64,000 nucleotides of DNA, from positions 3,696,501 through 3,760,500 of the forward strand of contig NZ_JAHBAG010000001.1 in assembly GCF_020510445.1 (NCBI RefSeq), read 5' to 3'. Positions 24,602 to 34,760 of this stretch are shown here, piece by piece (positions within the stretch are counted from its first letter, which is position 1; every line of letters starts with the position of its first letter). Position numbers and translations under genes: made by a program. This DNA is from Hydrogenophaga taeniospiralis. GTDB lineage: Bacteria > Pseudomonadota > Gammaproteobacteria > Burkholderiales > Burkholderiaceae_C. The notes under the pieces are model-generated. The model saw only the letters and a program-made list of their open reading frames with translations. It searched no databases and was not told where the DNA came from.

Positions 24602-25543
24602 TCACTGGCTGATGGTCTGCTTGAGCGCTTCGATGGAGGTCAGCACGCCGGCTTCCACCGACATGGTCAGGTCTTCCATCTCCAGCGACACGTAGCCGTC
24701 GTAACCCATCATGCGGCAGACCGAGAAGAACTCTTTCCACCATTGCAGGTCGCGCCCACAGCCCACGGCCACGTAGTTCCAGGTGCGGTTGGCCGCGTCT
24801 GTCACGGGCTTGGTTTCCAGCACGCCGTCGATGTCGGCCAGGCCGCGTTCGACGCGGGCGTCCTTGCCGTGGATGTGGTGGATGGCACCCTTGAGCGCGC
24901 GGGCCGAGGCGATGGGCTCGGCGCCCATGACCATCAGATGCGAGGGGTCAAGGTTGATGCCGACGATGGGGTCGGTGGCTTCGCGCAGGCGCCACAGGGT
25001 GGACGGGTTGTAGACCAGCATGCAGGGGAATTCCTCGATGGCGATCTGGTCCACACCGTGCGCCTTGCAGTGCTCGACGAACTTCTTCCACCAAGGAATG
25101 GCGACCTCGTTCCACTGGTAGTCCAGCGCCGGGCCCATGTACGAAGGCCACGACACGGTGGAGGTGATCCAGTTGGGCGTCTTGTCGCCGGGGGCGCCGG
25201 CCGGGCAGCCGGACATCATCACGACCTTGCGCACGCCCAGCAGGCTGGCCAGGCGGATGGTGTCGTAGGTGCTGGCGGTGTGCTGCTCGCCCATTTCGCC
25301 CGGGCACAGCGGGTTGCCCGAGCAGTTGAGGGCGGCGATTTCCATGCCGCGTTTGGACAGTTCGGCCAGGAAGGCCTTGCGCTTGTCTTCAGAGGCCAGC
25401 AGCTCCTGGGTCTTGACGTGCGGGCAGCTGGCCCAGCCGCCGGCGGTCATTTCCACCGCGTTGACGCCCAGGGACTGGACCTGGTCGAGCATGTCGGTGT
25501 AGCTCAGGTTGCTGTAAACGTCGGTGCAGATCGAGAGTTTCAT
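24602..25543 (-). CDS. TIM-barrel sugar phosphate isomerase/epimerase
   Basis: The 313 residues are a second member of the xylose-isomerase-like family (MKLSICTDVYSNLSYTDML, MEIAALNCSGNPLCPG, VGINLDPSHLMVMGAEP, HIHGKDARVE, YVSLEMEDLTMSVEAG). It is not the typical IolE dehydratase by its start motif, but it occupies the place where an inositol cluster would need 2-keto-inositol dehydratase or an inosose epimerase. It follows the Gfo/Idh/MocA gene by 39 bases in one operon. Confidence 0.82.
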   Translation of the reverse strand: MKLSICTDVYSNLSYTDMLDQVQSLGVNAVEMTAGGWASCPHVKTQELLASEDKRKAFLAELSKRGMEIAALNCSGNPLCPGEMGEQHTASTYDTIRLASLLGVRKVVMMSGCPAGAPGDKTPNWITSTVSWPSYMGPALDYQWNEVAIPWWKKFVEHCKAHGVDQIAIEEFPCMLVYNPSTLWRLREATDPIVGINLDPSHLMVMGAEPIASARALKGAIHHIHGKDARVERGLADIDGVLETKPVTDAANRTWNYVAVGCGRDLQWWKEFFSVCRMMGYDGYVSLEMEDLTMSVEAGVLTSIEALKQTISQ

Positions 25544-25582
25544 GTCGGGTTCCGTTGGGATCAGAAAAGAGGATGTGGGGAT

Positions 25583-26755
25583 TTACTGGAAGTCGATCCA
25601 GGCGGCGCCGGCGTCGGCCGAGCGCACGCAGTTTTCCAGCCAGCGCACGCCTTCGGTGCCGGCCTGGATGCCCGGGTAGTGGTGGGTCTTGAGGAAGGCG
25701 TCGTCGCCACGCTGGCGTGCGTCGATGGCCTGAGCGATCCACAGGTAGATGTTCGACCAGCTGTCGCCGAGGCCTTCGGTGTGCAAGGCGCCCATGCGGT
25801 CCACGGCCAGGCTCTCGGCTTCCAGGTAGGGCATGCCGTGGTGCAGGATGCGGTTGGGCTCGCCCTGCACTTCGTAGATCAGCTGGTCGGGGTGCGCATC
25901 GGACCAGGACACGCTGGCCTTGGAGCCGACGAAGCGGTAGCGCTGCGAGCCCATGTTGCCGGCGTCCACCGACGACACCCACAGGCGGCCGCGCGCGCCG
26001 TTGTCGTAGTGCATGAGCACGGTGGCGTGGTCTTCCAGCGGCGCGCGGGTGGGGATGAAGGCCTTGCGGTCGCACAGCAGGCGCTCGATCTTCATGTGCG
26101 GCAGCACCACTTCGGACAGGTAGTACAGGTGTGTGCCGATGTCGCCCAGCACGAAGGTCGGGCCGGCGGTGCGCGGGTTGGTGCGCCACTTGAGCGCTTC
26201 GCCCGCGCCGGAGTCGTCGCCCGAATTGAAGCCGTGGGTGTAGGCCATGTCGACGATGCGGATGTCGCCCAGCAGGCCCTTCTTGACCATGGCGGCCATC
26301 TGGTGCACCAGCGGGTGGCCGGTGAAGCCATAGGTCACGCCGACGATCAGGCCCTTGGCGGCGGCCAGCTTTTCGACCTCTTCGCACTCGGCGACGGTGA
26401 AGAACAGCGGCTTCTCGCAGATCACGTGGATACCGGCGTTCAGCAGGGCCTTGGTGATCTCGAAGTGGGTGAAGTTGGGCGTGGCGACCGACACCACCTC
26501 CACGCCATCGGCGCGGCCCTTTTCACCCGCGATCAGCGCCTGCACGTCGGCGTAGCAGCGCTCGGCGGCCACACCCAGGTTCACGCCGAAGTCGCGGCCG
26601 CGCTCGGCGTCCAGGTCAAAGGCACCGCAGACGAGCTGGTAGGTGCCGTCGCGCAGCGCGCCGGTGCGGTGCTTGTAGCCGACCTGGCCGGTGCGGCCGC
26701 CGCCGACCATGCCCCAGCGCAGTGGGCGGGCGGTCTTCTTTTCTCCGTTCAACAT
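25583..26755 (-). CDS. Gfo/Idh/MocA family oxidoreductase, probable inositol or sugar dehydrogenase
   Basis: The 390 residues have an N-terminal Rossmann domain (RWGMVGGGRTGQVGYKHR) and the catalytic CEKPLFFTVAEC motif. The C-terminal alpha/beta domain has GDIGTHLYYLSEVVLPHM, whose histidine is typical of the active site. In this context an inositol 2-dehydrogenase (IolG-type) role is likely, but the length (390 against about 340) fits the broader family. It is first in its operon, with a LacI-type palindrome 49 bases upstream and a terminator between it and the ABC genes. Confidence 0.85.
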   Translation of the reverse strand: MLNGEKKTARPLRWGMVGGGRTGQVGYKHRTGALRDGTYQLVCGAFDLDAERGRDFGVNLGVAAERCYADVQALIAGEKGRADGVEVVSVATPNFTHFEITKALLNAGIHVICEKPLFFTVAECEEVEKLAAAKGLIVGVTYGFTGHPLVHQMAAMVKKGLLGDIRIVDMAYTHGFNSGDDSGAGEALKWRTNPRTAGPTFVLGDIGTHLYYLSEVVLPHMKIERLLCDRKAFIPTRAPLEDHATVLMHYDNGARGRLWVSSVDAGNMGSQRYRFVGSKASVSWSDAHPDQLIYEVQGEPNRILHHGMPYLEAESLAVDRMGALHTEGLGDSWSNIYLWIAQAIDARQRGDDAFLKTHHYPGIQAGTEGVRWLENCVRSADAGAAWIDFQ

Positions 26756-26803
26756 GAGTAAATCCTTGAGATGTTTAAAAAAAATTGAGGGGGTTGAAAA
26801 AAT

Positions 26804-26819
26804 GCAACCGGGTGCAAAG
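26804..26819. promoter_or_regulatory. LacI-type operator upstream of the Gfo/Idh/MocA operon
   Basis: ATGCAACCGGGTGCAA is a 16-bp imperfect palindrome centred on CCGG, the usual shape of LacI-family sites. Fifteen of its 16 bases recur at 29813-29828 in front of the ABC operon. The LacI regulator at 29896 is the obvious candidate to bind it. Confidence 0.7.
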
Positions 26820-26826
26820 AGAATTC

Positions 26827-26850
26827 AAAAAAACGGGGAAGCGTCCCCGT
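26827..26850 (-). terminator. Rho-independent terminator of the ABC transporter operon
   Basis: ACGGGGA (26833-26839) pairs with TCCCCGT (26844-26850) around AGCG. On the minus strand the stem is followed by a seven-T run. It lies 20 bases beyond the stop of the ATPase gene. Confidence 0.85.
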
Positions 26851-26869
26851 GGCGTGGGTACTGGCGGCG

Positions 26870-27660
<791 letters not shown>

Positions 27661-27664
<4 letters not shown>

Positions 27665-28716
27665 TTCTTCACCGCGCCTTTCGTGCTGCGGGCGCTGGAC
27701 AGCGCCATCTTGCGGAAGGTGTTGTTCATCAGCACGGCGACCAGCAGCAGGATGCCGATGATCAGGCTGGCCCAGTTGGCATCGAATCCCGTGAAGAAGA
27801 TGCCTTGGTTGACGATGGCAAAGGTCAACGTGCCCAGCACGATACCGACCACCGAACCATAGCCCCCGGTCAGCAGCACGCCGCCGATCACCACCGAGAT
27901 GATCGAGTTGAAGATGAAGGACATGCCGGCCGAAACCTGCGCGCTGTTGTAGAGGATGGCCTGCGACATGCCGACGAACGACGCGGCGACCGAGCTGCTC
28001 ATGAACAGCGCGATGGTGAGTCTGTCGGTCGGGATGCCGGCGTTGCGGGCGCCGTCCTTGTCGCCGCCGAGCGCCAGCAGCCAGTTCCCAACCGGCGAAA
28101 GGTGCAGCACAAAGCCAACCCCCAGTGCCGCAGCCAGCCACCAGAAGATCGTTACCTGGAATTTGTCGGCCACGAACTGGCCCAGCAGCGCCTTGGCCAG
28201 ATCGCCCGCCTCCAAGGGAACACTGGTGCTGCCCGCGATCAGCACCGACAGCCCCAGCGTCAAGCCTGCCACGGCAAAGAGCGTGGCCAGCGTGACGATC
28301 AGCGACGGTACAGCCGTTCGGATGACCAGCAGGCCGTTGATGAAACCCACCAACAGGCCCAGACCGAGCGAGGCCGCGATGCCGACCGCGATCGGCGCAC
28401 CGAAGTGCCCCGAGACGATGGCCACCATCATCGACGAGGCTGGGATCATTGAACCGATCGAGATGTCCAGGTGGCCGGCGATCATCAGCAGGCCGACCGG
28501 CAGGGCCACGATACCCAGCGCAGCGGCGACGTTGAGCCAGCTCGCCACGCCGCCGGCGGTGACGAAGTTCTCGCCGCCGAACAGGGTGAAGAAGGCGAAC
28601 ACGACGACCAGGCCGATCATCGAGCCGGTCTCGGGCCTGCGCAGCAGGTTGCCGAGGGAAATACCGGGTGCAGGGGTGGTCATGGTGGGCGCCACTGGGT
28701 GGGTCAGGGTGTTCAT
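27661..28716 (-). CDS. Sugar ABC transporter permease (RbsC/FrcC type)
   Basis: The 351 residues have about nine to ten membrane helices of the BPD_transp_2 family; ALPVGLLMIAGHLDISIGSM is the characteristic second-helix motif, and GGVLLTGGYGSVVGIVLGTL lies near the end. It overlaps the ATPase gene by four bases and is one base from the binding-protein gene. In this locus the cargo is probably myo-inositol or a related cyclitol (inference). Confidence 0.93.
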
Positions 28717-28717
28717 G

Positions 28718-29692
28718 TCAGCGCGCGCCGGCCTTCACGCCCGCCAGGGTGGCGTCGATGTTGGTCGCGTCCACGATGCCGGGGCCGGTCAGGATGGGGC
28801 TGGTGGGCACGTCGAGGCCGTACTGCACATAGTTGTTGAGCAGGGACACGGCCAGGAAGCCCTGCAGGTAGGGCTGCTGGTCGATGGCGAACAGCTGCGA
28901 TCCCTTCTTGATGCGGTCCAGCGTGGACTGGTCCATGTCGAAGGTGCCGAGCTTCACTTTACTGCCGGTCTGCGTGATCGCGGTGGCGGCGCTGTTGGCG
29001 TCGCCTGCGCTGATGGTGATCACGCCCTGGATCGCACTGTCGCGCATCAGAGCGGCCTTGATGGCCTCGGCCACCGCTGTCGGGTTGCCGAAGCTGGTGG
29101 CCGGCAGTGGCAGCTGCTTGGAGGTGCCGCCGGCCTTGGCGATGCCGTCAGCCACGCCCTTACAGCGCGCTTCCAGGTTGGCCGCGCCAGGCACGGTGTT
29201 CACACAGATCACGTTCTTCACGCCTGCCTGGGCGAACTTGGCGCCACCCGCCACGCCGGCCACGTACTCGTCGCTGCCGATGTAGTTGCGCGCACCCAGC
29301 TTGTCGGCCGCAGCCTTGCCGCCGGCGTTGTAGATGATCAGCGGGATGCCGGCCTTGACGACCTCCTTGAAGGCGTCGTCCATGGCGGCGGGCACCCAGT
29401 CGGGGCCAACGATAGCATCCGGCTTCTGGCTGATGGCCGAGCGGATCAGGTTCGCCGCGTCGGGACCGAGGTTGTCGTAGTTCTGCGGGCCCAGCCAGGT
29501 CACCGAACCGCCTTGCGCCTTGACCACGATGCCGGCCGCCTCGGCGCCGCGCTTGACGATGGACCAGAACGGGTCATCGGCCTTGCCGCCGATCACGATG
29601 ATCTTGGCGCCCGCAGCCAGGGCCGAGCTCGAGACGGCGCAAAAAGCCGCCGAAATTGCAACCGCTTTCAAAACGCGTTTGAAAAACATCAT
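28718..29692 (-). CDS. Sugar ABC transporter substrate-binding protein
   Basis: The 324 residues start with a signal peptide (FKRVLKAVAISAAFCAVSS, cleavage near SALAA), followed by a periplasmic-binding-protein-1-like domain (KIIVIGGKADDPFWSIVKRG, KPDAIVGPDWVPAAMDDA, NYIGSDEYVAGVAGG, ISAGDANSAATA). The ATG at 29692 is chosen because AAGGAG lies seven bases upstream. First gene of the ABC operon; its promoter region holds the LacI-type palindrome. Cargo is probably inositol by context. Confidence 0.93.
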   Translation of the reverse strand: MMFFKRVLKAVAISAAFCAVSSSALAAGAKIIVIGGKADDPFWSIVKRGAEAAGIVVKAQGGSVTWLGPQNYDNLGPDAANLIRSAISQKPDAIVGPDWVPAAMDDAFKEVVKAGIPLIIYNAGGKAAADKLGARNYIGSDEYVAGVAGGAKFAQAGVKNVICVNTVPGAANLEARCKGVADGIAKAGGTSKQLPLPATSFGNPTAVAEAIKAALMRDSAIQGVITISAGDANSAATAITQTGSKVKLGTFDMDQSTLDRIKKGSQLFAIDQQPYLQGFLAVSLLNNYVQYGLDVPTSPILTGPGIVDATNIDATLAGVKAGAR

Positions 29693-29812
29693 GTTTGTCT
29701 CCTTGCTGCTCGTCAAGAGCGAAAAACCTGTGATTCAGGTTGATATGGTGGGTGATCGGCTACTTCTAAAAAGCTATCCCGGTGGCTGTTTCAAGCAGAT
29801 TTTTGCATTGCA

Positions 29813-29828
29813 TTGCAACCGGGTGCAA
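29813..29828. promoter_or_regulatory. LacI-type operator upstream of the ABC transporter operon
   Basis: TTGCAACCGGGTGCAA is a 16-bp palindrome, symmetric at 14 of 16 positions and centred on CCGG. It shares 15 of 16 bases with the site at 26804-26819. It lies 121 bases ahead of the binding-protein gene and downstream of the lacI stop. Confidence 0.75.
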
Positions 29829-29895
29829 GCACTTTAGCGGCAGAATCAAAACCTTGGTTTAGGGGTTTTCCCTCGGGGTCAGGAAAGAGGGCAGG

Positions 29896-30921
29896 TCAGC
29901 CCGGATCGCGCTTGTGCGATCCGCGCAGCACCAGAATGCCCGGTGCCAGGCAGGAGTCGGCCGTGCGAGCGGCCGGATCCAGCAGGCGGTTGACGGCCTC
30001 GGTCACCAGGTACTCCATCGGCTGGCGGAAGGTGGTGAGCTCGTAGCTGGGCGAGGCGGCAATATCGATGTCGTCAAAGCCCACGATGGCGATCCGGCGA
30101 GCCGCATGACAGGCCACCAGGCAGTCCATCGCGCCGATGGCCAGGATGTCGTTCTCGCAGAACAGCGCCTCGATGCGCTCCTGCCGCGGGGTCGATTCCC
30201 AGTGCCGCATCAGCGCCTGCATGCCGCAGCTGCGGTCGTAGTGGTCGGCGTGCAGCACGTTGCGCAGTGCCACCTGCCCGGCGCGCAGGCCCTCCTTGAA
30301 CCCTTCGAAGCGCCGCAGCGTGGTGCCCGCGGAGGTGGGACCCGACATGTAGCCGATCGAGCGGTAGCCCTGGTCCAGGAACAGCCGGGCGATCTCCTGG
30401 CCGGCCTGGTATCCGTCGGTGCTGACGTAGGGGATGCCGGCGTCTTCGCTATTGCGGAACATCACCACCAGCGGGATGTGCTTGATATTGCGCGCCAGGT
30501 TGACCAGCTCATCGGTAAGGGTCACGCCCAGGAACAGCAGGCCATCGATCTGCAGCTGGTCGGCCAGCGTCAGCGCGGCGGCCGAGCTGTAGACCGAGCT
30601 GATGTTGAGCAGCAGCGAGCTGTAGCCCTTGAGCTGCAGCTGCCGGGTGACCTCGTTGAGCAGGGCCAGCTGGTTCGGGTTGCTGGCCATCTCGTCGACC
30701 ACCAGCCCGATGATGTGGGTCTTGCGCGTGGCCAGGCTGCGCGCCAGCAGGTTGGGGCTGTAACCCAGCTCGGCGGCAATGCGGTGCACTTTCTCGCGCA
30801 CGGCCGGGGCGATCGAGGCGCCATCGGTGAAGGCCCGCGAGACGGTCCACTTGGACACGCCCGCGCGCTCGGCAACATCACTGGCGGTGACTTTCCGGAA
30901 GGATGCGCCCGATTTGGTCAT
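29896..30921 (-). CDS. LacI-family transcriptional regulator of the inositol-type locus
   Basis: The 341 residues contain the N-terminal LacI helix-turn-helix (VTASDVAERAGVSKWTVSRA) and hinge (YSPNLLARSLATRKTHIIGL). A periplasmic-binding-protein-like effector domain follows (YVSTDGYQAGQEIARLFLD, ALFCENDILAIGAMDCL, IAIVGFDDIDIAASPSY). The start at 30921 places the DNA-binding domain 11 residues in, as usual; an ATG at 30984 would add an atypical 21-residue extension. It heads the ABC-transporter direction, and two CCGG-centred palindromes in front of the transporter and dehydrogenase operons are its likely targets. Confidence 0.92.
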   Translation of the reverse strand: MTKSGASFRKVTASDVAERAGVSKWTVSRAFTDGASIAPAVREKVHRIAAELGYSPNLLARSLATRKTHIIGLVVDEMASNPNQLALLNEVTRQLQLKGYSSLLLNISSVYSSAAALTLADQLQIDGLLFLGVTLTDELVNLARNIKHIPLVVMFRNSEDAGIPYVSTDGYQAGQEIARLFLDQGYRSIGYMSGPTSAGTTLRRFEGFKEGLRAGQVALRNVLHADHYDRSCGMQALMRHWESTPRQERIEALFCENDILAIGAMDCLVACHAARRIAIVGFDDIDIAASPSYELTTFRQPMEYLVTEAVNRLLDPAARTADSCLAPGILVLRGSHKRDPG

Positions 30922-31106
30922 AGCATTTTGCAAGACTGGAATGGAAGCGCGAGCTGGGCTCAGCACGAGTTGGTTGAAGCACATCGAATTCTAGGCGTGA
31001 GTCAAAAGCCACCTTCACTGACTTCCGACTTGAACGGCTGTTGGGGGCTCATGTCACCCTACTGGAAGTTTGATTGGCATCCAACGGAACTCTGGATCCA
31101 CTTCTT

Positions 31107-32402
31107 TCAGCGCAAAGCCACAGTCTTTTCAGAGTTCGGAAGCACAGCAGCAGCCTCAATAAAGTCAGCCACTGTCTGCCAGCCAGCGCGCAGCTGTGCT
31201 TCGCTCTTGCCAACGTAGTGTCCCAAGGTCACATCCCCTGCGACCGAGTGGTTCAACATTCGCTTCAGCAAACCACCTGAGACCAACTCTTCAGCAATGC
31301 TGGCAAAGGTGTCGCGCAAGCCATGTCCTTGCACATTGGTCTTTGCCTCCGCGTTGATCCACTTCAAGGTCTTTCGCGCATCGGTGATGGGGAAGAGGAC
31401 CTCGTCGGGTTTCCGGCCTGCGCAGTGCTTGGCCGCGATTTCCAGCGCCTGTCGCGCCAGTAGCAGCTTGTGGTCGCTTCGGTTCTTTGTGTCCCGAAGA
31501 ACGACCTTTCCAGCGTCACAGTCCACATCCCCCACCCTGATCGGTGGGTAGTTGTAGCGCTTGTCGCCATGAATTTCGCCGCCACGACAACCGGTCAACA
31601 ACTGAAAACGGTAGTAGTCCGCAGCTATCTGTGAGGGGGCTTTGCCGCTCACCCGCCACCAAGCACCGAGTCGTTCAGGAGGGATGGGAGCCGGGTTCCC
31701 TTTTGCTGGAGCCAGAACGATGCGATCCCGCCCCGCTGCCTCTCGGCCCAGCGGATTGCCTGGCACCACAATGCCATGCCAGCGCATCACCGCGCGCAGC
31801 ACTTGCATCGCATAGTCGGCTTGCCGCTTTGACCTCTTAAGCAGGGACGCGTATTGGTCCCGAATGTCATCGGAGGTGAGCTTCACCAGCAGCTTGCCTG
31901 CGAGTTGGTAAAGCAATCCGTCAGCCAGCTTTTTGCCCCTCTTGGTTGTTTCACCCGGTTCGACCATTGCCAGGTAGTCTGCCCTAGTGCGGGCTTTCAA
32001 TGGCAGACCGTCCTTTGCCCGCCGCTTCTTGTCAACGTACTCGCGGAGTGCCTTGGCCAGCGTCATGCCTTCTTGCCGATCCAGTTGCTCACGCTCGGCT
32101 GCTTCAGCCCGCAGCCGCGCCTCCTCCTGGGCTGGCCAGTCCACGCCGTCGCGAGCCAGCGCTCGGATGCGTGCGGCCTCGGCACAGGCCGTGGCCAGCT
32201 TCATCTGGCCCGGACCTTCCCCATACTCCTGCGGCAATCGATACTGGCGCTCAACATCAGAGCCTTTGACGGTGTATCGGACCAGCAGTGTGCGAACGCC
32301 ATCTGGCGCGATGCGCAACTGCAAGCCTCGGTCGAGCGTGAGCTTGTAGGGCCGCGCTTTGGCTTTGTGGGTTTCAATCGCTCTAACAGTGAGGAGCGGC
32401 AT
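31107..32402 (-). CDS. Tyrosine-type site-specific integrase (DUF4102 N-terminal domain)
   Basis: The 431 residues open with the arm-binding DUF4102 domain (AKARPYKLTLDRGLQLRIAP). The core-binding region follows at about 120-210, and the catalytic domain has TGCRGGEIHG (first arginine), HGLRDTFASIAEE (HxxR) and the C-terminal MLNHSVAGDVTLGHYVG with the nucleophile tyrosine. It appears intact. It lies 160 bases left of a tRNA-Asn 3' fragment, the normal target for this integrase group, and is transcribed away from it. It would mediate integration and excision of the element to its left. Confidence 0.95.
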   Translation of the reverse strand: MPLLTVRAIETHKAKARPYKLTLDRGLQLRIAPDGVRTLLVRYTVKGSDVERQYRLPQEYGEGPGQMKLATACAEAARIRALARDGVDWPAQEEARLRAEAAEREQLDRQEGMTLAKALREYVDKKRRAKDGLPLKARTRADYLAMVEPGETTKRGKKLADGLLYQLAGKLLVKLTSDDIRDQYASLLKRSKRQADYAMQVLRAVMRWHGIVVPGNPLGREAAGRDRIVLAPAKGNPAPIPPERLGAWWRVSGKAPSQIAADYYRFQLLTGCRGGEIHGDKRYNYPPIRVGDVDCDAGKVVLRDTKNRSDHKLLLARQALEIAAKHCAGRKPDEVLFPITDARKTLKWINAEAKTNVQGHGLRDTFASIAEELVSGGLLKRMLNHSVAGDVTLGHYVGKSEAQLRAGWQTVADFIEAAAVLPNSEKTVALR

Positions 32403-32561
32403 TTGCGTGTTCCGTGTCCGACTGGTGTCCGAAAAATCCTGAGCTCAAATGCTACCCAGCGGGACTGCATGAAACAACAAATTCTTTCAACCCATTGATT
32501 TAGAATGGTTTTATCTCGTCCCAAGAAGCCCCATAGCGTCCCAGAAAATCCGTTTTATACT

Positions 32562-32608
32562 GACTGTTAATCCGCAGGTCCCTGGTTCGAGTCCAGGTCG
32601 GGGAGCCA
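32562..32608 (+). pseudogene. 3' fragment of a tRNA-Asn gene (attR)
   Basis: The fragment starts inside the anticodon arm (GACTGTTAATCC, anticodon GTT at 32566-32568). It has a complete T arm (CCTGG TTCGAGT CCAGG), then the acceptor 3' strand CGGGGAG and a CCA end at 32608. The 5' half (acceptor 5' strand and D arm) is absent; upstream sequence does not pair with the acceptor. It cannot make a tRNA by itself and is best read as the duplicated attachment site. Confidence 0.88.
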
Positions 32609-32617
32609 GAACACGTT

Positions 32618-32655
32618 AAACAACAAAGGCCTTCTTCGGAAGGCCTTTGTTGTTT
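32618..32655 (+). terminator. Strong UUCG-loop terminator left over from tRNA-Asn
   Basis: A 17-bp perfect stem (32618-32634 with 32639-32655) closes on a TTCG tetraloop; the inner part is AAGGCCTTC/GAAGGCCTT. It lies ten bases after the tRNA fragment and before the vanZ-like gene. It was probably the terminator of the original tRNA gene and now has no obvious client apart from read-through from the element. Confidence 0.85.
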
Positions 32656-32702
32656 CTGGCGGCATCACGCACTCGCACTCCTGGCCCTTGCCCACCCCTC
32701 TC

Positions 32703-33053
32703 ATGATGACCATCAAGCGATCGGTTTTCTGGCTCAGCCTGATTGTCGTGGCGGTGCTCTCGTTGATGCCCGTCGAATTCCTGCCTCCCCAGACGCTCAA
32801 TGTCTGGGACAAGGCCCAGCATGCGCTGGCTTTTGCCGGCCTGGCTCTGCTGGGTCTGCAGCCCTATCCCACACGCCCATGGCGCCTGGCCCTGTGGCTG
32901 CTGGCGTACGGTGGGGCCATCGAGATGATCCAGTCGGCCACCGGCTGGCGGTATGGGGACTGGCTGGATCTGCTGGCCGATGCCCTGGGCATTGCGACAG
33001 GGGTCCTGCTCTGGGGTTTGCTTCGCTTGCGTGTACCGCACGCCGGTGGCTGA
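32703..33053 (+). CDS. VanZ family membrane protein
   Basis: A 116-residue protein with four hydrophobic helices and VanZ-like features (MPVEFLPPQTLNVWDKAQHALAFA, GGAIEMIQSATGWRYGDWLDLLADALGIATG, the second cited only in part as GRYGDWLDLLAD-like). The family includes the teicoplanin-resistance VanZ, but most members have no known role. The start at ATG 32703 avoids an upstream TTG. First chromosomal gene right of the integrated element. Confidence 0.85.
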   Translation: MMTIKRSVFWLSLIVVAVLSLMPVEFLPPQTLNVWDKAQHALAFAGLALLGLQPYPTRPWRLALWLLAYGGAIEMIQSATGWRYGDWLDLLADALGIATGVLLWGLLRLRVPHAGG

Positions 33054-33140
33054 ACACGGGCCATTGCAGATTTCACGGCATGCTCAACGGCCTGACAAGC
33101 TCGACAGCACCGACCATGGGCAACCGCGCACAATACGGGC

Positions 33141-33911
33141 ATGACGCAATCGCCGCCCACCCGGACGCTGCCCTGGCTGGAACCTGGGCAGTCGTTTCCA
33201 CCCGTTGAGACCGCCTGGGGTCCGTCCGATCCCGCCCCAGGGTTGTTGGCTGCGGGCGGCGTGCTGGACGTGCCCACATTGATTGCCGCCTATTCGCAGG
33301 GCATCTTTCCCTGGTACAGCGCTGGGCAACCCATCTTGTGGTGGAGCACCGACCCGCGCATGGTGCTTCACTGTCGCCGCTTCCGGCTGCACCGCTCCCT
33401 TCGCAAGACCTTGAAAACCCTGCTCAAGGCGGGGCGGCTGGAGATCCGGTTCGACCACGGATTCGAGCGCATTATTCAGGCCTGCGCACACACCCGTCGC
33501 GCCGGACAAAGTGGTTCCTGGATCCTGCCACCCATGGTTCAGGCCTATGTCCGCCTGCACCGCGCCGGTATGGCCCACAGCGTGGAAACCTGGATCGACG
33601 GTGAGCTCGCTGGTGGCCTCTATTGCGTCAATCTGGGTGGCATGGTTTATGGCGAGTCCATGTTCTGCCGGCAAAGCGATGCCTCAAAGATCGCGCTGGC
33701 GGCACTGGTGGCTTTCTGTCGCGCCCATGCCCTGCCCTTGATTGATTGCCAGCAAGACACCTCCCACCTGGCTTCATTGGGTGGCGAGCTCATGCCGCGC
33801 GAAGCGTTCTGCCGCCACCTGCGCATGGCCCTCCAACATGCAACGCCGCAGTGGGATTTCCTCCCCGTATACTGGGAGGAAATCCTGAATGAAGGCGGCA
33901 TTCGAGTGTGA
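33141..33911 (+). CDS. aat: Leucyl/phenylalanyl-tRNA--protein transferase
   Basis: The 256-residue Aat enzyme attaches Leu or Phe to N-terminal Lys or Arg as a ClpS/ClpAP degron. Family motifs are [60 protein letters not shown] and [16 protein letters not shown]. Length is typical for betaproteobacteria. The stop overlaps the GTG start of bpt (GTGA), so the two N-end-rule transferases are co-translated. Confidence 0.96.
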   Translation: MTQSPPTRTLPWLEPGQSFPPVETAWGPSDPAPGLLAAGGVLDVPTLIAAYSQGIFPWYSAGQPILWWSTDPRMVLHCRRFRLHRSLRKTLKTLLKAGRLEIRFDHGFERIIQACAHTRRAGQSGSWILPPMVQAYVRLHRAGMAHSVETWIDGELAGGLYCVNLGGMVYGESMFCRQSDASKIALAALVAFCRAHALPLIDCQQDTSHLASLGGELMPREAFCRHLRMALQHATPQWDFLPVYWEEILNEGGIRV

Positions 33912-34645
33912 CGCACCTCAAAGAACTCCCTCTTCAGGCGCTGCAGTTTTATGCCACAGCGCCTTACCCTTGCAGCTATCTGCAAGGGCATCAGGCCCGC
34001 TCGCAGGTCGCCACACCGAGCCATCTGATCCACAACGACGCTTACTCGGACCTGGTCACGCACGGCTTTCGCCGCAGCGGCATGTTCACCTACCGCCCGT
34101 ACTGCGATGGCTGCCAGGCCTGTGTGCCGTTGAGGGTTCCGGTGAAGCGCTTTGCCCCCAGTCGCAGCCAGCGGCGCTGCCTGGCCAGCCATGCGCACCT
34201 GCAGACCCGGGTGCTCAAATTGTGCTTCGTCCCGGAACACTACCAGTTGTACCTGCGCTACCAGAACAGCCGCCACGCAGGCGGGGGCATGGATCACGAC
34301 AGCATCGACCAGTACACCCAGTTTCTCCTGCAAAGCCGCGTCAACTCGCGATTGATCGAGTTTCACGAACCGGCCAGAAACGGACACCCCCCGCAACTCA
34401 AGATGGTGTCTATCGTGGACGTGCTCAACGACGGCCTCTCGGCGGTCTATACGTTCTACGAGCCCGATGACAAGGCGAGCTACGGCACGTACAGCGTGCT
34501 CTGGCAGATCGAGCAATCCCGAACCCTGAACCTGCCCCATGTCTATCTGGGTTACTGGATCGCCCAGAGCGACAAAATGCGCTACAAGTCCGGGTTCCGT
34601 CCGCACGAAGTGCTCATAGATGGACACTGGATCGCTCGAGACTGA
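33908..34645 (+). CDS. bpt: Aspartate/glutamate leucyltransferase (Bpt)
   Basis: The 245 residues fit the bacterial ATE1-like transferase that adds Leu to N-terminal Asp or Glu. The N-terminal Cys-rich region is visible ([16 protein letters not shown], then [18 protein letters not shown]), and the C-terminal acyl-transfer domain has [12 protein letters not shown] and [16 protein letters not shown]. The start is GTG 33908, which overlaps the aat stop. With Aat it completes the N-end rule input. Confidence 0.95.
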   Translation: MTHLKELPLQALQFYATAPYPCSYLQGHQARSQVATPSHLIHNDAYSDLVTHGFRRSGMFTYRPYCDGCQACVPLRVPVKRFAPSRSQRRCLASHAHLQTRVLKLCFVPEHYQLYLRYQNSRHAGGGMDHDSIDQYTQFLLQSRVNSRLIEFHEPARNGHPPQLKMVSIVDVLNDGLSAVYTFYEPDDKASYGTYSVLWQIEQSRTLNLPHVYLGYWIAQSDKMRYKSGFRPHEVLIDGHWIARD

Positions 34646-34760
34646 GCCATCGGCCGCCACGAGGGCGGCGCTTGCCTGATCATCGAAACGCGTCGTCAGC
34701 CCGAAGCGGGCAGGAAACGTCATTTCATCTCGTAAAATATGCTCAACCCAATTTGAGCCC

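Larger units (their letters stand above)
31107..32608. mobile_element. Right end of a tRNA-Asn-targeted integrative element
   Basis: An intact integrase plus a truncated tRNA-Asn 3' end at 32562-32608 form a typical attR end. The fragment's 3' side joins housekeeping genes on the right, so the element extends left. The intact tRNA-Asn and attL must lie left of position 1, because none is seen in the window. How much of 1-31106 belongs to the element is not certain. Confidence 0.65.

Noticed and set aside
24560..26761. 733-residue plus-strand open frame across the isomerase and dehydrogenase genes
   Set aside because: Antisense to three convincing minus-strand genes and low-complexity; a GC shadow.
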